In this document: positions 8,550-17,505 of the stretch, piece after piece
How positions within the stretch are numbered: the stretch's first letter is position 1
How the letters are laid out: every line of letters begins with the position of its first letter
Source: Prado023 sp963798745
Lineage (GTDB): Bacteria; Actinomycetota; Actinomycetes; S36-B12; CAIYMF01
Direction: 5' to 3'
DNA length: 64,000 bases
Assembly (NCBI GenBank): GCA_963798745.1
Contig: CAWCUF010000001.1
Span: 626,468-690,467, forward strand
Notes under the pieces: model-generated
Seen by the model: only the letters and a program-made list of their open reading frames with translations
What the model was told of the DNA's origin: nothing
The model's database searches: none
Position numbers and translations under genes: made by a program

Positions 8550-8583
8550 CCAGTAGGCCGTCCCCGTGGGGGCGGCCTACTGG
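8550..8583 (+). terminator. Rho-independent-type terminator after EIIC gene
   Basis: CCAGTAGGCCG (8550-8560) pairs perfectly with CGGCCTACTGG (8573-8583), and the loop TCCCCGTGGGGG can itself fold. It sits 18 bases past the permease stop and 65 bases before the end of the convergent purC gene, so it may work for both strands. CTTGT follows on the plus strand. Confidence 0.85.
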
Positions 8584-8647
8584 CTTGTGCGGTGCGGCCC
8601 GGTGGCAGGGCCTGGCTCAGCGGCTCAGCGGCTCGGCGACTGGCGGC

Positions 8648-9958
8648 TCAGGCCCAGCGCGTCCCGGTCAGTTGTTCGTAGGCCTGCACGTAGAGCGCAC
8701 GGGTGCGTGCGACCACCTCGTCGGGAAGGGGCGGGGGTGGGGTGTTGCTGGCCCGGTCCCAGCCTGAGTCGGGCGAGGTCAGCCAGTCGCGGACGTACTG
8801 CTTGTCGAAGGACGGCTGCCCGCCGGCGCGCCCGGGCTGCCACTGGTCGGCCGGCCAGAACCTCGACGAGTCGGGGGTCAGCACCTCGTCGGCGAGCAGG
8901 ATCGGGGCGCCGGGGTCGTCGGGCGCCCGACCGAACTCGAACTTGGTGTCGGCCAGGATGAGACCGCGCTCGCCGGCGATCTGCTCGGCGCGGCTGTAGA
9001 TCGCCAGGGTTAGGTCCCTCAGCGCCTGGGCATCGTCGGGGCCGACGGTGGCGACCACTGCGGCGAAGTCCACGTTCTCGTCGTGGTCACCGAGCGCGGC
9101 CTTGGTGGCCGGGGTGAAGATCGGCTCGGGCAGCCGGGAGCCGTCGACCAGGCCCTCGGGCAGCGGTACCCCGCACACGGTGCGGGTGGCGCGGTACTCG
9201 ACCAGGCCGGAGCCGGTCAGGTAGCCACGGGCCACGCACTCGACGGGGAACATCTTCAGCGGTCGGCACAGCATCGCCCGGCCGCGCACGGCATCGGGCA
9301 CCTCGGTGGACAGCACGTGGCTGCCCACGAGCTCCGCGGCCTGCTCGAACCACCAGAGGCTCAGCTGGGTCAGGATCGCGCCCTTGTCCGGGATGGTCGT
9401 GGGCAGCACCCAGTCGTAGGCTGAGATCCGGTCGGAGGCGACGAACAGCAGGGCCCCGTCCGGGGCGCTGAAGAGGTCGCGCACCTTGCCCGAGTAGAGC
9501 CCGCGGTAGCCCTCGGGAAGCCCCAGGTCACCGGCAGTCACCCGACGCACCGCAGGAGCCGGATCCACCAGGCGGAAGCGCTGCCACACCAACTCGGTAT
9601 CGTCGCCGAGCGCCGGTCGACCCTCAGACATCCAGTACCTGGAGTGCCCGTCGCGCCAGTGCTCGATGCTCATCGCATCCTCGCCCTCGGCCTCGACCAT
9701 CGCCCAGGTGACCTCGGCAACCCGAACGCGGCGAACCTCGACGATCTCGACCGTGCCGATGCCGTTGAGGTCGTCATCGACCACCGTGAGGCGCTCGCCG
9801 ACGTGCTCGATCGGCTCACCCTCCTCGGCGTACTCGTCGGCCAGTCCGAAGGTGGCCACCTTGGCTCCGGCGAGGATGAGGTCGTTGAGCCACGTGCGCA
9901 TCTCGCCCGGGGAGCCGAACTCCATGGTGCGCAGGCCGTCCACCACAGGGAAGCTCAC
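8648..9958 (-). CDS. purC: ASCH-domain / SAICAR synthetase (PurC) fusion protein
   Basis: 436 aa in one uninterrupted frame. Residues 1-135 form an ASCH domain (starts SFPVVDGLRTMEFGSPGEM, contains KVATFGLADEYAEEGEP and IEHWRDGHSRYW, ends VWQRFRLV); ASCH proteins are predicted RNA-binding or modified-nucleotide-acting. Residues 140-436 are a complete PurC, which joins aspartate to CAIR in purine synthesis: LYSGKVRDLF, DRISAYDWVLPTTIPDKG, VECVARGYLTGSG, LILADTKFEFG, DEVLTPDSSRFW and FDKQYVRDWL. The GTG at 9958 overlaps the purB stop (GTGA). A separate purC could start at GTG 9541, since only a short DPAPAVRR linker joins the halves. That would leave the ASCH part without its own stop, so a fusion is what the sequence shows. 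Confidence 0.88.
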   Translation of the reverse strand: MSFPVVDGLRTMEFGSPGEMRTWLNDLILAGAKVATFGLADEYAEEGEPIEHVGERLTVVDDDLNGIGTVEIVEVRRVRVAEVTWAMVEAEGEDAMSIEHWRDGHSRYWMSEGRPALGDDTELVWQRFRLVDPAPAVRRVTAGDLGLPEGYRGLYSGKVRDLFSAPDGALLFVASDRISAYDWVLPTTIPDKGAILTQLSLWWFEQAAELVGSHVLSTEVPDAVRGRAMLCRPLKMFPVECVARGYLTGSGLVEYRATRTVCGVPLPEGLVDGSRLPEPIFTPATKAALGDHDENVDFAAVVATVGPDDAQALRDLTLAIYSRAEQIAGERGLILADTKFEFGRAPDDPGAPILLADEVLTPDSSRFWPADQWQPGRAGGQPSFDKQYVRDWLTSPDSGWDRASNTPPPPLPDEVVARTRALYVQAYEQLTGTRWA

Positions 9959-11394
9959 AGGATCGCCCCCGGGGTGTAGGCCGCCGCTTCCGGGTGCTGG
10001 GCGGCGATGACCGCGATTCGGGTCACCACCCGTTCCACCTGGCCGCGAGCAGCCCCGGTGAAGTCGATCGGCTCGGCGACGAGTGCGTCGAGCGCGGCCC
10101 GGTCCAGGCCGAGCCGGCCGTCGGCGGCAAGCCGGTCGAACAGGTCGTTGCCGGCCTGGCCGCGGCGCATCTCCAGCGCGACCGCGACAGCATGGGTCTT
10201 GATCACCTCGTGGGCGACCTCCCGGCCGATGCCGGCGCGCACCGCGGCCATCAGGATCTTGGTCGTGGCCAGGAACGGCAGGTACCGGCGCAGTTCGGCG
10301 TCGATCACGGCGGGGAACGCACCGAACTCGTCGAGCACGGTCAGGAACGTCTCGAACAGCCCGTCGATGGCGAAGAACGCATCGGGCAGTGCCACCCGGC
10401 GCACCACCGAGCAGAACACGTCGCCCTCGTTCCACTGCGCGCCGGCCAGCTCGGCGCCCATCGAGGCGTAGCCGCGCAGCAGGACAGTCAGGCCGTTGAC
10501 CCGCTCGCAGGAGCGCGAGTTCATCTTGTGCGGCATCGCCGAGGAGCCGACCTGGCCCTCCTTGAATCCCTCGGTGACCAGCTCGTTGCCCGCCATCAGC
10601 CGGATCGTCGTGGCCAGGCTCGACGGCCCGGCGGCGACCTGGACCAGCGCGGAGAGCACATCGTGGTCCAGCGAGCGGGGGTAGATCTGGCCCACGGAGT
10701 CCAGTACCTCGGTGAAGCCCAGGTGTGCCGCGACCCGACCCTCGAGATCGGCCAGACGTGCGCCGTCGCCCTCGAGCAGGTCGAGCATGTCCTGGGCGGT
10801 GCCGACCGGGCCCTTGATGCCGCGCAGCGGGTAGCGCTCGAGCAGGTCCTCGACGCGGGCGTAGGCCACGATCAGCTCCTCGGCCGCGGAGGCGAACCGC
10901 TTGCCGAGGGTGGTGGTCTGCGCCGCGACGTTGTGGCTGCGCCCGGTCAGCGGCTGCTCGGTGTACGTCGCGGCCAGGGCGCCCAGGCGGGCCAGCGTGG
11001 CCACGATCCGGTCGCGGACCAGCAGCAGGGCCTGGCGCACCTGCATCTGCTCGACGTTCTCGGTCAGGTCCCGGCTGGTCATGCCCTTGTGGATGTGCTC
11101 GGTACCGGCCAGGTCGGCGAACTCCTCGATGCGGGCCTTCACGTCGTGGCGAGTGATCCGCTCGCGCGCTGCGATCGAGGCGAGGTCGACCTGGTCGCGG
11201 ACCGCCTGGTAGGCCTCGATGGTCCCCGGGGGCACCTCGATGCCCAGATCAGCCTGGGCCCGCAGCACGGCGATCCACAGGTCGCGTTCCAGGCGCACCT
11301 TGTGCTCCGGGGACCACAGCGCCACCATCGCCGCGCAGGCGTAGCGCTGGGCCAGGACATTGGGGATGGCCGGCTGGGAGGTCACGGGGGTCAT
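9955..11394 (-). CDS. purB: Adenylosuccinate lyase
   Basis: 479 aa. It splits SAICAR to AICAR and adenylosuccinate to AMP, both releasing fumarate. The fumarase/aspartase signature is seen as GSSAMPHKMNSRSCE (about residue 283), with the general-acid His region GRSHNVAAQTTTLGKRFAS (about 157) and HKGMTSRDLTENVEQMQ near 108. The ATG at 11394 gives the usual N-terminus (IPNVLAQRYACAAM). No clear Shine-Dalgarno is seen. It lies 75 bases downstream of purD with a perfect stem-loop between, and its stop overlaps the ASCH-PurC start, so purD-purB-purC run in pathway-related order. Confidence 0.95.
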   Translation of the reverse strand: MTPVTSQPAIPNVLAQRYACAAMVALWSPEHKVRLERDLWIAVLRAQADLGIEVPPGTIEAYQAVRDQVDLASIAARERITRHDVKARIEEFADLAGTEHIHKGMTSRDLTENVEQMQVRQALLLVRDRIVATLARLGALAATYTEQPLTGRSHNVAAQTTTLGKRFASAAEELIVAYARVEDLLERYPLRGIKGPVGTAQDMLDLLEGDGARLADLEGRVAAHLGFTEVLDSVGQIYPRSLDHDVLSALVQVAAGPSSLATTIRLMAGNELVTEGFKEGQVGSSAMPHKMNSRSCERVNGLTVLLRGYASMGAELAGAQWNEGDVFCSVVRRVALPDAFFAIDGLFETFLTVLDEFGAFPAVIDAELRRYLPFLATTKILMAAVRAGIGREVAHEVIKTHAVAVALEMRRGQAGNDLFDRLAADGRLGLDRAALDALVAEPIDFTGAARGQVERVVTRIAVIAAQHPEAAAYTPGAIL

Positions 11395-11424
11395 TGTCGC
11401 AGCCGCCGCCCGCGCCTCGTTGCT

Positions 11425-11463
11425 GTGTACGGAATCGACAAGAGGACGGTCGATTCCGTACAC
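11425..11463 (-). terminator. Perfect 15-bp inverted repeat between purD and purB
   Basis: GTGTACGGAATCGAC at 11425-11439 is exactly complementary to GTCGATTCCGTACAC at 11449-11463, with a 9-base loop. It starts 7 bases past the purD stop on the transcribed strand. No T-run follows, so it could be an attenuator, an RNA-stability hairpin or an operator for purB. The stem is much less GC-rich than its surroundings. Confidence 0.6.
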
Positions 11464-11469
11464 GGCAGG

Positions 11470-12741
11470 TCAGGTTGCGCTGGCCGCCAGCGCGATGTCG
11501 TGGCGGTAGTGGCCGCCCTCCAGGCTGATCGCTGCCAGGAGCTCGTAGGCGCGCTCGCGGGCACCGGTCAGGTCCGCCGCGCGGGCGGTCGCGCAGAGCA
11601 CCCGTCCGCCCGTGGCGACCAGTTCGCCGTCGCGCTGCTCGGTCCCGGCGTGGACCACCCAGGCTGCGTCCCAACCCGACTCCCCCCCGGCCTCGGACGG
11701 CACCCCGCGCAGCACGCCGCCGGTGCTCGGCGCCTGCGGGTAGCCCGGCGACGCGAGCACCACGGTCACCGCTGCTCCCGGGTGCCACTCCAGCGGTGCC
11801 AACTCGGCCAGGGTGCCGCGCGCCGCGGCGCTGAGCACACCGGCCAGCGGGGTGCGCAGGAGCGCCAGCACCACCTGGGTCTCGGGATCGCCGAACCGGG
11901 CGTTGAACTCCACGACCCGCAGTCCACGGCTGGTCAGGGCGAGGCCCGCGTAGAGCAGCCCGGAGAACGGCGTCCCCCGCTTGGCCATCAGGTCGATCGT
12001 CGGCGTGACGACCCGGGCCATGATGTCCTCGACCAAGCCCTCGGGCGCCCATGGCAGTGGGGCGTAGGCGCCCATGCCACCGGTGTTCGGACCGGTGTCC
12101 CCGTCGCCGACCCGCTTGAAGTCCTGGGCCGCGACCAGGGGCACCGCGGTCGTCCCGTCGGTGATCGCGAACAGCGACACCTCCGGACCGTCGAGGTACT
12201 CCTCGATCACGGCCGACCCACCGGCTCGGTCCAGACAGGTCCGCGCGTGCTCCAGTGCGGCCGCGAGGTCGTCGGTGACCACCACGCCCTTGCCGCCGGC
12301 CAGGCCGTCGTCCTTGACGACGTACGGTGCGCCGAACTGGTCCAGGGCGTTGGCCACCTCCTCGACGGTGCTGCACACGTGGGCCATGGCGGTGGGCACG
12401 CCTGCCTCGGCCATCACGCGCTTGGCGAACGCCTTGGAGCCCTCCAGCGCGGCCGCGGCCCCCGAGGGCCCGAAGCAGTCGATCCCGACCGCCCGGACCG
12501 CGTCGGCGACACCGGCGACCAGCGGCGCCTCCGGCCCGATCACGACGAGGTCGACACCGAGGTGCTGCGCGAGGCGGACCACATCATCGGGGTCGTTGGC
12601 CGCGACCGGGTGGTTGGTGCCGGCCTGCGAGGTCCCGGCGTTGCCCGGGGCGATGTGCAGGGCGGTGACGGTCGGGTCAGCGGCCAGCGTGAGGGCCAGG
12701 GCGTGCTCGCGGCCGCCGGAGCCGATGATGAGGATGTCCAC
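11470..12741 (-). CDS. purD: Phosphoribosylamine-glycine ligase (GAR synthetase)
   Basis: 423 aa, ATP-grasp ligase of purine synthesis joining glycine to phosphoribosylamine. Motifs: ILIIGSGGREHALA at the N-terminus, VVIGPEAPLVAG near 70, PYVVKDDGLAGGKGVVV (ATP loop) near 140, NTGGMGAYAP near 213, and VVEFNARFGDPETQVVL near 283. The start is GTG 12741. A TAGCCT box (12749-12754) stands 7 bases before it, typical of leaderless expression here. It heads the purD-purB-purC run. Confidence 0.96.
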   Translation of the reverse strand: MDILIIGSGGREHALALTLAADPTVTALHIAPGNAGTSQAGTNHPVAANDPDDVVRLAQHLGVDLVVIGPEAPLVAGVADAVRAVGIDCFGPSGAAAALEGSKAFAKRVMAEAGVPTAMAHVCSTVEEVANALDQFGAPYVVKDDGLAGGKGVVVTDDLAAALEHARTCLDRAGGSAVIEEYLDGPEVSLFAITDGTTAVPLVAAQDFKRVGDGDTGPNTGGMGAYAPLPWAPEGLVEDIMARVVTPTIDLMAKRGTPFSGLLYAGLALTSRGLRVVEFNARFGDPETQVVLALLRTPLAGVLSAAARGTLAELAPLEWHPGAAVTVVLASPGYPQAPSTGGVLRGVPSEAGGESGWDAAWVVHAGTEQRDGELVATGGRVLCATARAADLTGARERAYELLAAISLEGGHYRHDIALAASAT

Positions 12742-12831
12742 GCCCGGAAGGCTACCGGCCGCTGCCGCGGGGCCGGCGCGCCCGGTCGGTCGGCCGGCGG
12801 GCAGGTCGGGTCCGCCCTCGGCCGGGTCGGG

Positions 12832-14187
12832 TCAGCCCTCGTAGTAGGTGTCGACCTCGCTGAACACCTCGTCCAGGATGGCCAGGCCCTCCTTGGCCTC
12901 GGTGTCGCTCACAGTGCAGGGGGGCACGACGTGCAGGCGGTTGTAGTTCATGAACGGCAGCAGCCCGCGCTTCCTCGCCGCAGCACCCAGGGTGCCCATC
13001 GCCGCCGACGTGCCGCCGTACGGGGCGAGCATCGCCCGGGTCTCCCGGTTGCTGACCAGGTCCAGGGCCCAGAACACACCCAGACCGCGGACCTCACCGA
13101 TCACCGGATGCCGCTCGGCCAACTCCTGCAAGCCCGGGCCGAGCACCTCGCTGCCGATCCGCGCGGCGTTCTCGACGATCCCCTCCCCGCGCATCGCGCT
13201 GATGCTGGCCACGATGGACGCCGCGGCCAGCGGATGACCCGAGTAGGTCAGCCCGCCCGGGAACACCCGGTCGTCGAAGGTGGCCGCGATCGGATCGGAG
13301 ATGATCACGCCCCCGACCGGGACGTAACCGGAGTTGGAGCCCTTGGCGAAGGTGATCAGGTCCGGACGCACGCCGAAGTGGTCGAACGCGAACCACGCGC
13401 CGGTCCGGCCGAACCCGGCCATCACCTCGTCGAGGATCAGCATGATGCCGTGCTCGTCGCACAGGGCGCGCACGCCCTCGAGGTAACCCGGCGGCGGGAT
13501 CAGCACTCCCGCGGTGCCCACGATCGTCTCGATCAGGAGGGCGGCGATCGTCCCCGGGCCCTCGAAGCCGATCACGTCGGCCAGGTGCTCCAGCGCGCGC
13601 TGGGACTCCTGCTCCGCGGTGGTGGCCCAGAAGTGCGAGCGGTACAGGTAGGGGCCGAAGAAGTGCACGTGGTCGTCGGCGTACTCGTTGGGCCAGCGAC
13701 GCGGATCGCCGGTCGCGACGATCGCCGCACCGGTGTTGCCGTGGTACGAGCGGTAGAAGCTCAGGACCTTGCGCCGGCCCGTGTGCAGTCGCGCCATCCG
13801 GACCGCGTTCTCGTTGGCGTCGGCGCCGCCGTTGGTGAAGAACACCTTGTTCATGCCCTCGGGGGCCAACTCGGCGATCAGCCGGGCAGCCTCGCCCCGG
13901 GCGGCGTTCGCGTGCTGCGGGGCGACGGTGGCCAACAGCGCCGCCTGCGCCTGGATCGCGGCGATCACCTTCGGGTGCTGGTGGCCGATGTTGACATTCA
14001 CCAACTGGCTGGAGAAGTCCAGGTACCGGTTGCCGTCGAAGTCCCAGACGTAGCTGCCCGCGCCCCCGGCGATCGTCAGCGGGTCCAGCGCCGCCTGCGC
14101 CGACCACGAGTGGAACACATGCGCCCGATCCAGCTCGTAGGCGCGCGTCCCCGCAGCGGGATCCGTGGTCGGGGTGGGCTCAGACAT
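12832..14187 (-). CDS. Class III PLP-dependent aminotransferase
   Basis: 451 aa. Class III aminotransferases move amino groups from omega-amino acids or amines to pyruvate or 2-oxoglutarate. Clear features: GGAGSYVWDFDGNRYLDFSS near 40, FFTNGGADANENAVRMAR near 117, YRSYHGNTGAAI near 144, LILDEVMAGFGRTG (PLP-contacting Asp) near 248 and ITFAKGSNSGYVPVGGV with the PLP lysine near 282. The sequence resembles taurine/omega-amino acid:pyruvate and putrescine-type members, but the substrate cannot be read. CTGAGGAGAACGC precedes the ATG. It lies between purD and pntAB, with no visible link to either. Confidence 0.88.
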   Translation of the reverse strand: MSEPTPTTDPAAGTRAYELDRAHVFHSWSAQAALDPLTIAGGAGSYVWDFDGNRYLDFSSQLVNVNIGHQHPKVIAAIQAQAALLATVAPQHANAARGEAARLIAELAPEGMNKVFFTNGGADANENAVRMARLHTGRRKVLSFYRSYHGNTGAAIVATGDPRRWPNEYADDHVHFFGPYLYRSHFWATTAEQESQRALEHLADVIGFEGPGTIAALLIETIVGTAGVLIPPPGYLEGVRALCDEHGIMLILDEVMAGFGRTGAWFAFDHFGVRPDLITFAKGSNSGYVPVGGVIISDPIAATFDDRVFPGGLTYSGHPLAAASIVASISAMRGEGIVENAARIGSEVLGPGLQELAERHPVIGEVRGLGVFWALDLVSNRETRAMLAPYGGTSAAMGTLGAAARKRGLLPFMNYNRLHVVPPCTVSDTEAKEGLAILDEVFSEVDTYYEG

Positions 14188-14243
14188 GCGTTCTCCTCAG
14201 TCGAGCGATGCGTGCTCGGACGATATTAGCCGCCCCCGACACA

Positions 14244-14313
14244 GCACACGCTTCCCTTCCGTTGATCCGCTTCTCGACTTCGGGAAGCGGATTCGCTCGA
14301 GGGAAGCGTGTGC
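14244..14313. terminator. Nested inverted repeats between aminotransferase and pntB
   Basis: Outer arms GCACACGCTTCCCT (14244-14257) and AGGGAAGCGTGTGC (14300-14313) match over 14 bp; inner arms ATCCGCTTC (14265-14273) and GAAGCGGAT (14284-14292) over 9 bp. It sits 15 bases past the pntB stop, ahead of the next minus-strand gene, and so probably ends or insulates the pnt transcript. The shared CGCTTCC/GGAAGCG words let outer and inner arms swap partners. Confidence 0.6.
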
Positions 14314-14328
14314 GATGCAGTGGGGTGG

Positions 14329-15765
14329 CTACAGGGCCTTGAGGATGTCCTCCACCCGGTCCTTCGCGTCGCCGAACAGCATCTGGGTGTTCTCCTTGAA
14401 GAACAGCGGGTTCTGCACGCCCGCGTAGCCGGTGGCCATCGAGCGCTTGAACACGATCACGTCCTTGGCCTGCCAGACCGTGAGCACCGGCATCCCCGCG
14501 ATCGGGCTGCCCGGGTCGTCCATCGCGGCCGGGTTGACCGTGTCGTTGGCCCCGATGACGAGCACGACATCGGTCGAGGGGAAGTCCTCGTTGATCTCGT
14601 CCATCTCCATCACGATGTCGTAGGGCACCTTGGCCTCGGCCAGCAGCACGTTCATGTGCCCGGGCAGTCGGCCGGCGACCGGGTGGATGCCGAAGCGCAC
14701 ATTCACACCGCGCTCGCGCAGCTTGCGGGTCAGCTCAGCCACCGGGTACTGCGCTTGGGCCACGGCCATCCCGTAGCCCGGGGTGATGATCACGTCGTGC
14801 GCGTCGGCGAGCAGCTCGGCTGCGCCCTCGGCGTTGATCTCGCGGTGCTCGCCGTAGTCGACGTCCGCACTGACGGTGCCGCCCTCGACGCCGAACCCGC
14901 CGGCGATCACCGAGATGAACGAGCGGTTCATCGCCCGGCACATGATGTAGGACAGGTAGGCACCCGAGGAGCCCACCAGCGCACCGGTGATGATCAGCAG
15001 GTCGTTGTTGAGCAGGAAGCCCGCTGCCGCCGCCGCCCAGCCGGAGTAGCTGTTGAGCATCGAGACCACGACGGGCATGTCGCCGCCGCCGATCGAGGCG
15101 ACCAGGTGCCAGCCCAGGAACAGGGCCAGCGCGGTCATGACGCCCAGCAGCGACTGGCGCGCGATGGTCTGGTCCTCGGGGATCGCCACGTAGCTGACGG
15201 TCATCACGAAGAACGCGATGATGATGCCCAGGTTGAGCTGGTTGTGCCGCGGCAGCATCATCGGGGCGGAGTTGATCCGCGCCGAGAGCTTGAGGAACGC
15301 CACGATCGAGCCGGTGAACGTCACCGCGCCGATGAACACGCCGACGAACACCTCGACGTCGTGGATCGCGGGGTAGGCGACCAGCTCCTCGTACGAGCTG
15401 TTCCAGCCGACCAGGACGGCGGCCAGGCCGACGAAGCTGTGCAGGATGGCGATCAGCTCCGGCATGCCGGTCATCTCGACCTTGCGGGCCCGCCAGATGC
15501 CGATCACCGCACCGATGGCCATCGCCGCCGCGATCAGCCCGAGGCCGACCCAGCCGGTGCCCTCGGAGACGACGAGGTTGTCGCCGACGTTGGTGCCCAG
15601 CACGGCGGCCATGATGGTGATCGTCAGGGCGATCGCCATGCCGACGATGCCGTAGCGGTTGCCCATCGGGGCGCTCTCGTGCTTGGACAGGCCCGCCAGG
15701 GCCAGGATGAACAGCAGCCCGGCGACGATGTAGGCGCCCTGTTGCAGGGACTCCGGAATGGTCAT
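14329..15765 (-). CDS. pntB: NAD(P) transhydrogenase beta subunit
   Basis: 478 aa. PntB is the membrane and NADP(H)-binding half of the proton-translocating transhydrogenase, which makes NADPH from NADH using the proton gradient. About nine hydrophobic segments fill the first 270 residues. The soluble NADP domain follows with VIITPGYGMAVAQAQYPV, GVNVRFGIHPVAGRLPGHMN, DVVLVIGANDTVNPAA and VFKRSMATGYAGVQNPLF. The start overlaps the pntA stop by four bases (ATGA), so the two are co-translated. Confidence 0.96.
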   Translation of the reverse strand: MTIPESLQQGAYIVAGLLFILALAGLSKHESAPMGNRYGIVGMAIALTITIMAAVLGTNVGDNLVVSEGTGWVGLGLIAAAMAIGAVIGIWRARKVEMTGMPELIAILHSFVGLAAVLVGWNSSYEELVAYPAIHDVEVFVGVFIGAVTFTGSIVAFLKLSARINSAPMMLPRHNQLNLGIIIAFFVMTVSYVAIPEDQTIARQSLLGVMTALALFLGWHLVASIGGGDMPVVVSMLNSYSGWAAAAAGFLLNNDLLIITGALVGSSGAYLSYIMCRAMNRSFISVIAGGFGVEGGTVSADVDYGEHREINAEGAAELLADAHDVIITPGYGMAVAQAQYPVAELTRKLRERGVNVRFGIHPVAGRLPGHMNVLLAEAKVPYDIVMEMDEINEDFPSTDVVLVIGANDTVNPAAMDDPGSPIAGMPVLTVWQAKDVIVFKRSMATGYAGVQNPLFFKENTQMLFGDAKDRVEDILKAL

Positions 15766-17306
15766 CGGACCGCGTCCTCACGCTTGAACATCTCGAGCAT
15801 CCGGGCCGTGACGGTGAACCCGCCGAACACGTTGATGCTGGCCACCAGGATCGCGATGAACGCCAGGGCTGACACCCAGAACGCGCCATGGCCGACCTGC
15901 AGCAGCGCGCCGACCAGGATGATGCCGCTGATCGCGTTGGTCACCGACATCAGCGGGGTGTGCAGGGCGTGGTGGACGTTGCCGATCACGTAGAAGCCGA
16001 TCACCACCGAGAGCATGAACACCAGGAAGTGGCCCAGGATCGACTCGGGTGCGAACGCCGACATCAGCAGGAACAGTCCGGCGCCGGCGCCGATCAGGCC
16101 CAGCCGCGTGCTGGCTGCCATCTTCTTCTTCGGTGGTGCGGGTTCTGGCGGTGGTGCGGTGGCCACGGCGACCGGAGCGGCGGACACCTGCACCGGCGGC
16201 GGGGGCCACATGACCTCACCGGCGCGGGCCACGGTCATCCCGCGCTGCACGACGTCCTCGAGGTCCAGCACGGCCGCGCCGTCCTTGGCCGGGGTCATCA
16301 GCTTGAGCAGGTTCACCAGGTTGGTGCCGAACAGCTGGGAGGCCTGGGTCGGCAGCCGACCGGGCAGGTCGGTGTATCCCAGGATCGTGACCCCGTTGTC
16401 GGTGACCACGCGCTCGTCGGGGCGGCTGCCGGCGACGTTGCCGCCGTTGGCCGCGGCCATGTCGACCACGACGCTCCCGGGCTTCATCGAGGCGACCATC
16501 TCCTGCGTGAACAGTCGCGGCGCGGGCCGCCCGGGGATCAGCGCGGTGGTGATGACGATGTCGACGTCACGCGCCTGCGCCGCGTACAGCTCGGCGGCCT
16601 TGCGGTTGAAGTCCTCGCCCATCTCCTTGGCGTAGCCGGTCGCACTGGGCCCGGTGTCCTCCACCTCGATGCGCAGGAACTCCGCGCCCATCGACTCGAC
16701 CTGCTCGCCGACCTCGGAACGGGCGTCGAAGGCGCGCACGATCGCGCCGAGGCTGCTCGCCGTGCCGATGGCTGCCAGGCCCGCGACACCCGCGCCGACG
16801 ACCAGGACCTTCGCGGGTGGGACCTTCCCGGCCGCGGTGACCTGGCCGGTGAAGAACGAGCCGAACTCGTTGGCGGCCTCGATGACCGCGCGGTAGCCGC
16901 CGATGTTGGCCATCGAGCTCAGGACGTCCAGGGACTGGGCGCGCGAGATGCGCGGCACGGCGTCCATCGCCAGGGCGGTGACGCCGCGTTGCGCCAGGGC
17001 GCTGACCAGTTCGGGCGCGAGCGCCGGGGCCAGCAGGCAGGCCAGGGCCTGTCCCTCGTGCAGCCGGGCGATCTCCTCGGGGGTGGGCGCGTTGATCTTC
17101 AGCACGAAGTCGGCGTCCCACACCTCGGGGCCCACGATCTGGGCACCGGCCGCGGCGTACGCGGGGTCCTCGAAGGACGCACCGGACCCAGCGCCGGACT
17201 CGATCGCGACCTCGTAGCCGAGCTTGATCAGCGCCTCGACGGTCTTGGGGGTGGCGGCGACGCGCCGTTCCCCGGGCTTGGACTCCTTGGGCACACCAAT
17301 GCGCAC
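15762..17306 (-). CDS. pntA: NAD(P) transhydrogenase alpha subunit (single-chain)
   Basis: 514 aa, the undivided type: a soluble NAD(H) domain (residues 1-380) followed by a Pro/Ala linker and three to four membrane segments (420-500). Motifs: MRIGVPKESKPGERRVAATP at the N-terminus, VLVVGAGVAGLAAIGTASSLG (dinucleotide fold) near 166, EDTGPSATGYAKEMGEDF and ITTALIPGRPAPRLFT. Many actinobacteria split this into PntAA and PntAB; here they are one gene. The start is GTG 17306, with AGAGGA eight bases ahead. It forms an operon with pntB. Confidence 0.96.
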   Translation of the reverse strand: MRIGVPKESKPGERRVAATPKTVEALIKLGYEVAIESGAGSGASFEDPAYAAAGAQIVGPEVWDADFVLKINAPTPEEIARLHEGQALACLLAPALAPELVSALAQRGVTALAMDAVPRISRAQSLDVLSSMANIGGYRAVIEAANEFGSFFTGQVTAAGKVPPAKVLVVGAGVAGLAAIGTASSLGAIVRAFDARSEVGEQVESMGAEFLRIEVEDTGPSATGYAKEMGEDFNRKAAELYAAQARDVDIVITTALIPGRPAPRLFTQEMVASMKPGSVVVDMAAANGGNVAGSRPDERVVTDNGVTILGYTDLPGRLPTQASQLFGTNLVNLLKLMTPAKDGAAVLDLEDVVQRGMTVARAGEVMWPPPPVQVSAAPVAVATAPPPEPAPPKKKMAASTRLGLIGAGAGLFLLMSAFAPESILGHFLVFMLSVVIGFYVIGNVHHALHTPLMSVTNAISGIILVGALLQVGHGAFWVSALAFIAILVASINVFGGFTVTARMLEMFKREDAVR

Positions 17307-17505
17307 GACTTGTCCTCTCGAAGTGAGTCGCTGAGCAACATATATCGTCGCCGCGGGTGCGCCGGCAGCGGGTGAGGCCGCTCAGGACAGGTCAGGACGT
17401 AGGTCCCCGCGGGCCACCGGCAGTGGTCCCGCTGGCGGCAGGTCCTCGGTCAGCGGCGCCGCGGCGGGAGCCGACGGTCGTTCCAGCGGGCGACCGTGGC
17501 CGGGT

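Noticed and set aside
9994..14229. Very long plus-strand open frame (about 1400 codons) opposite purB, purD and the aminotransferase
   Set aside because: It is antisense to three clear enzymes and has a His/Arg/Gly/Asp-heavy composition, the usual product of a high-GC complementary frame.
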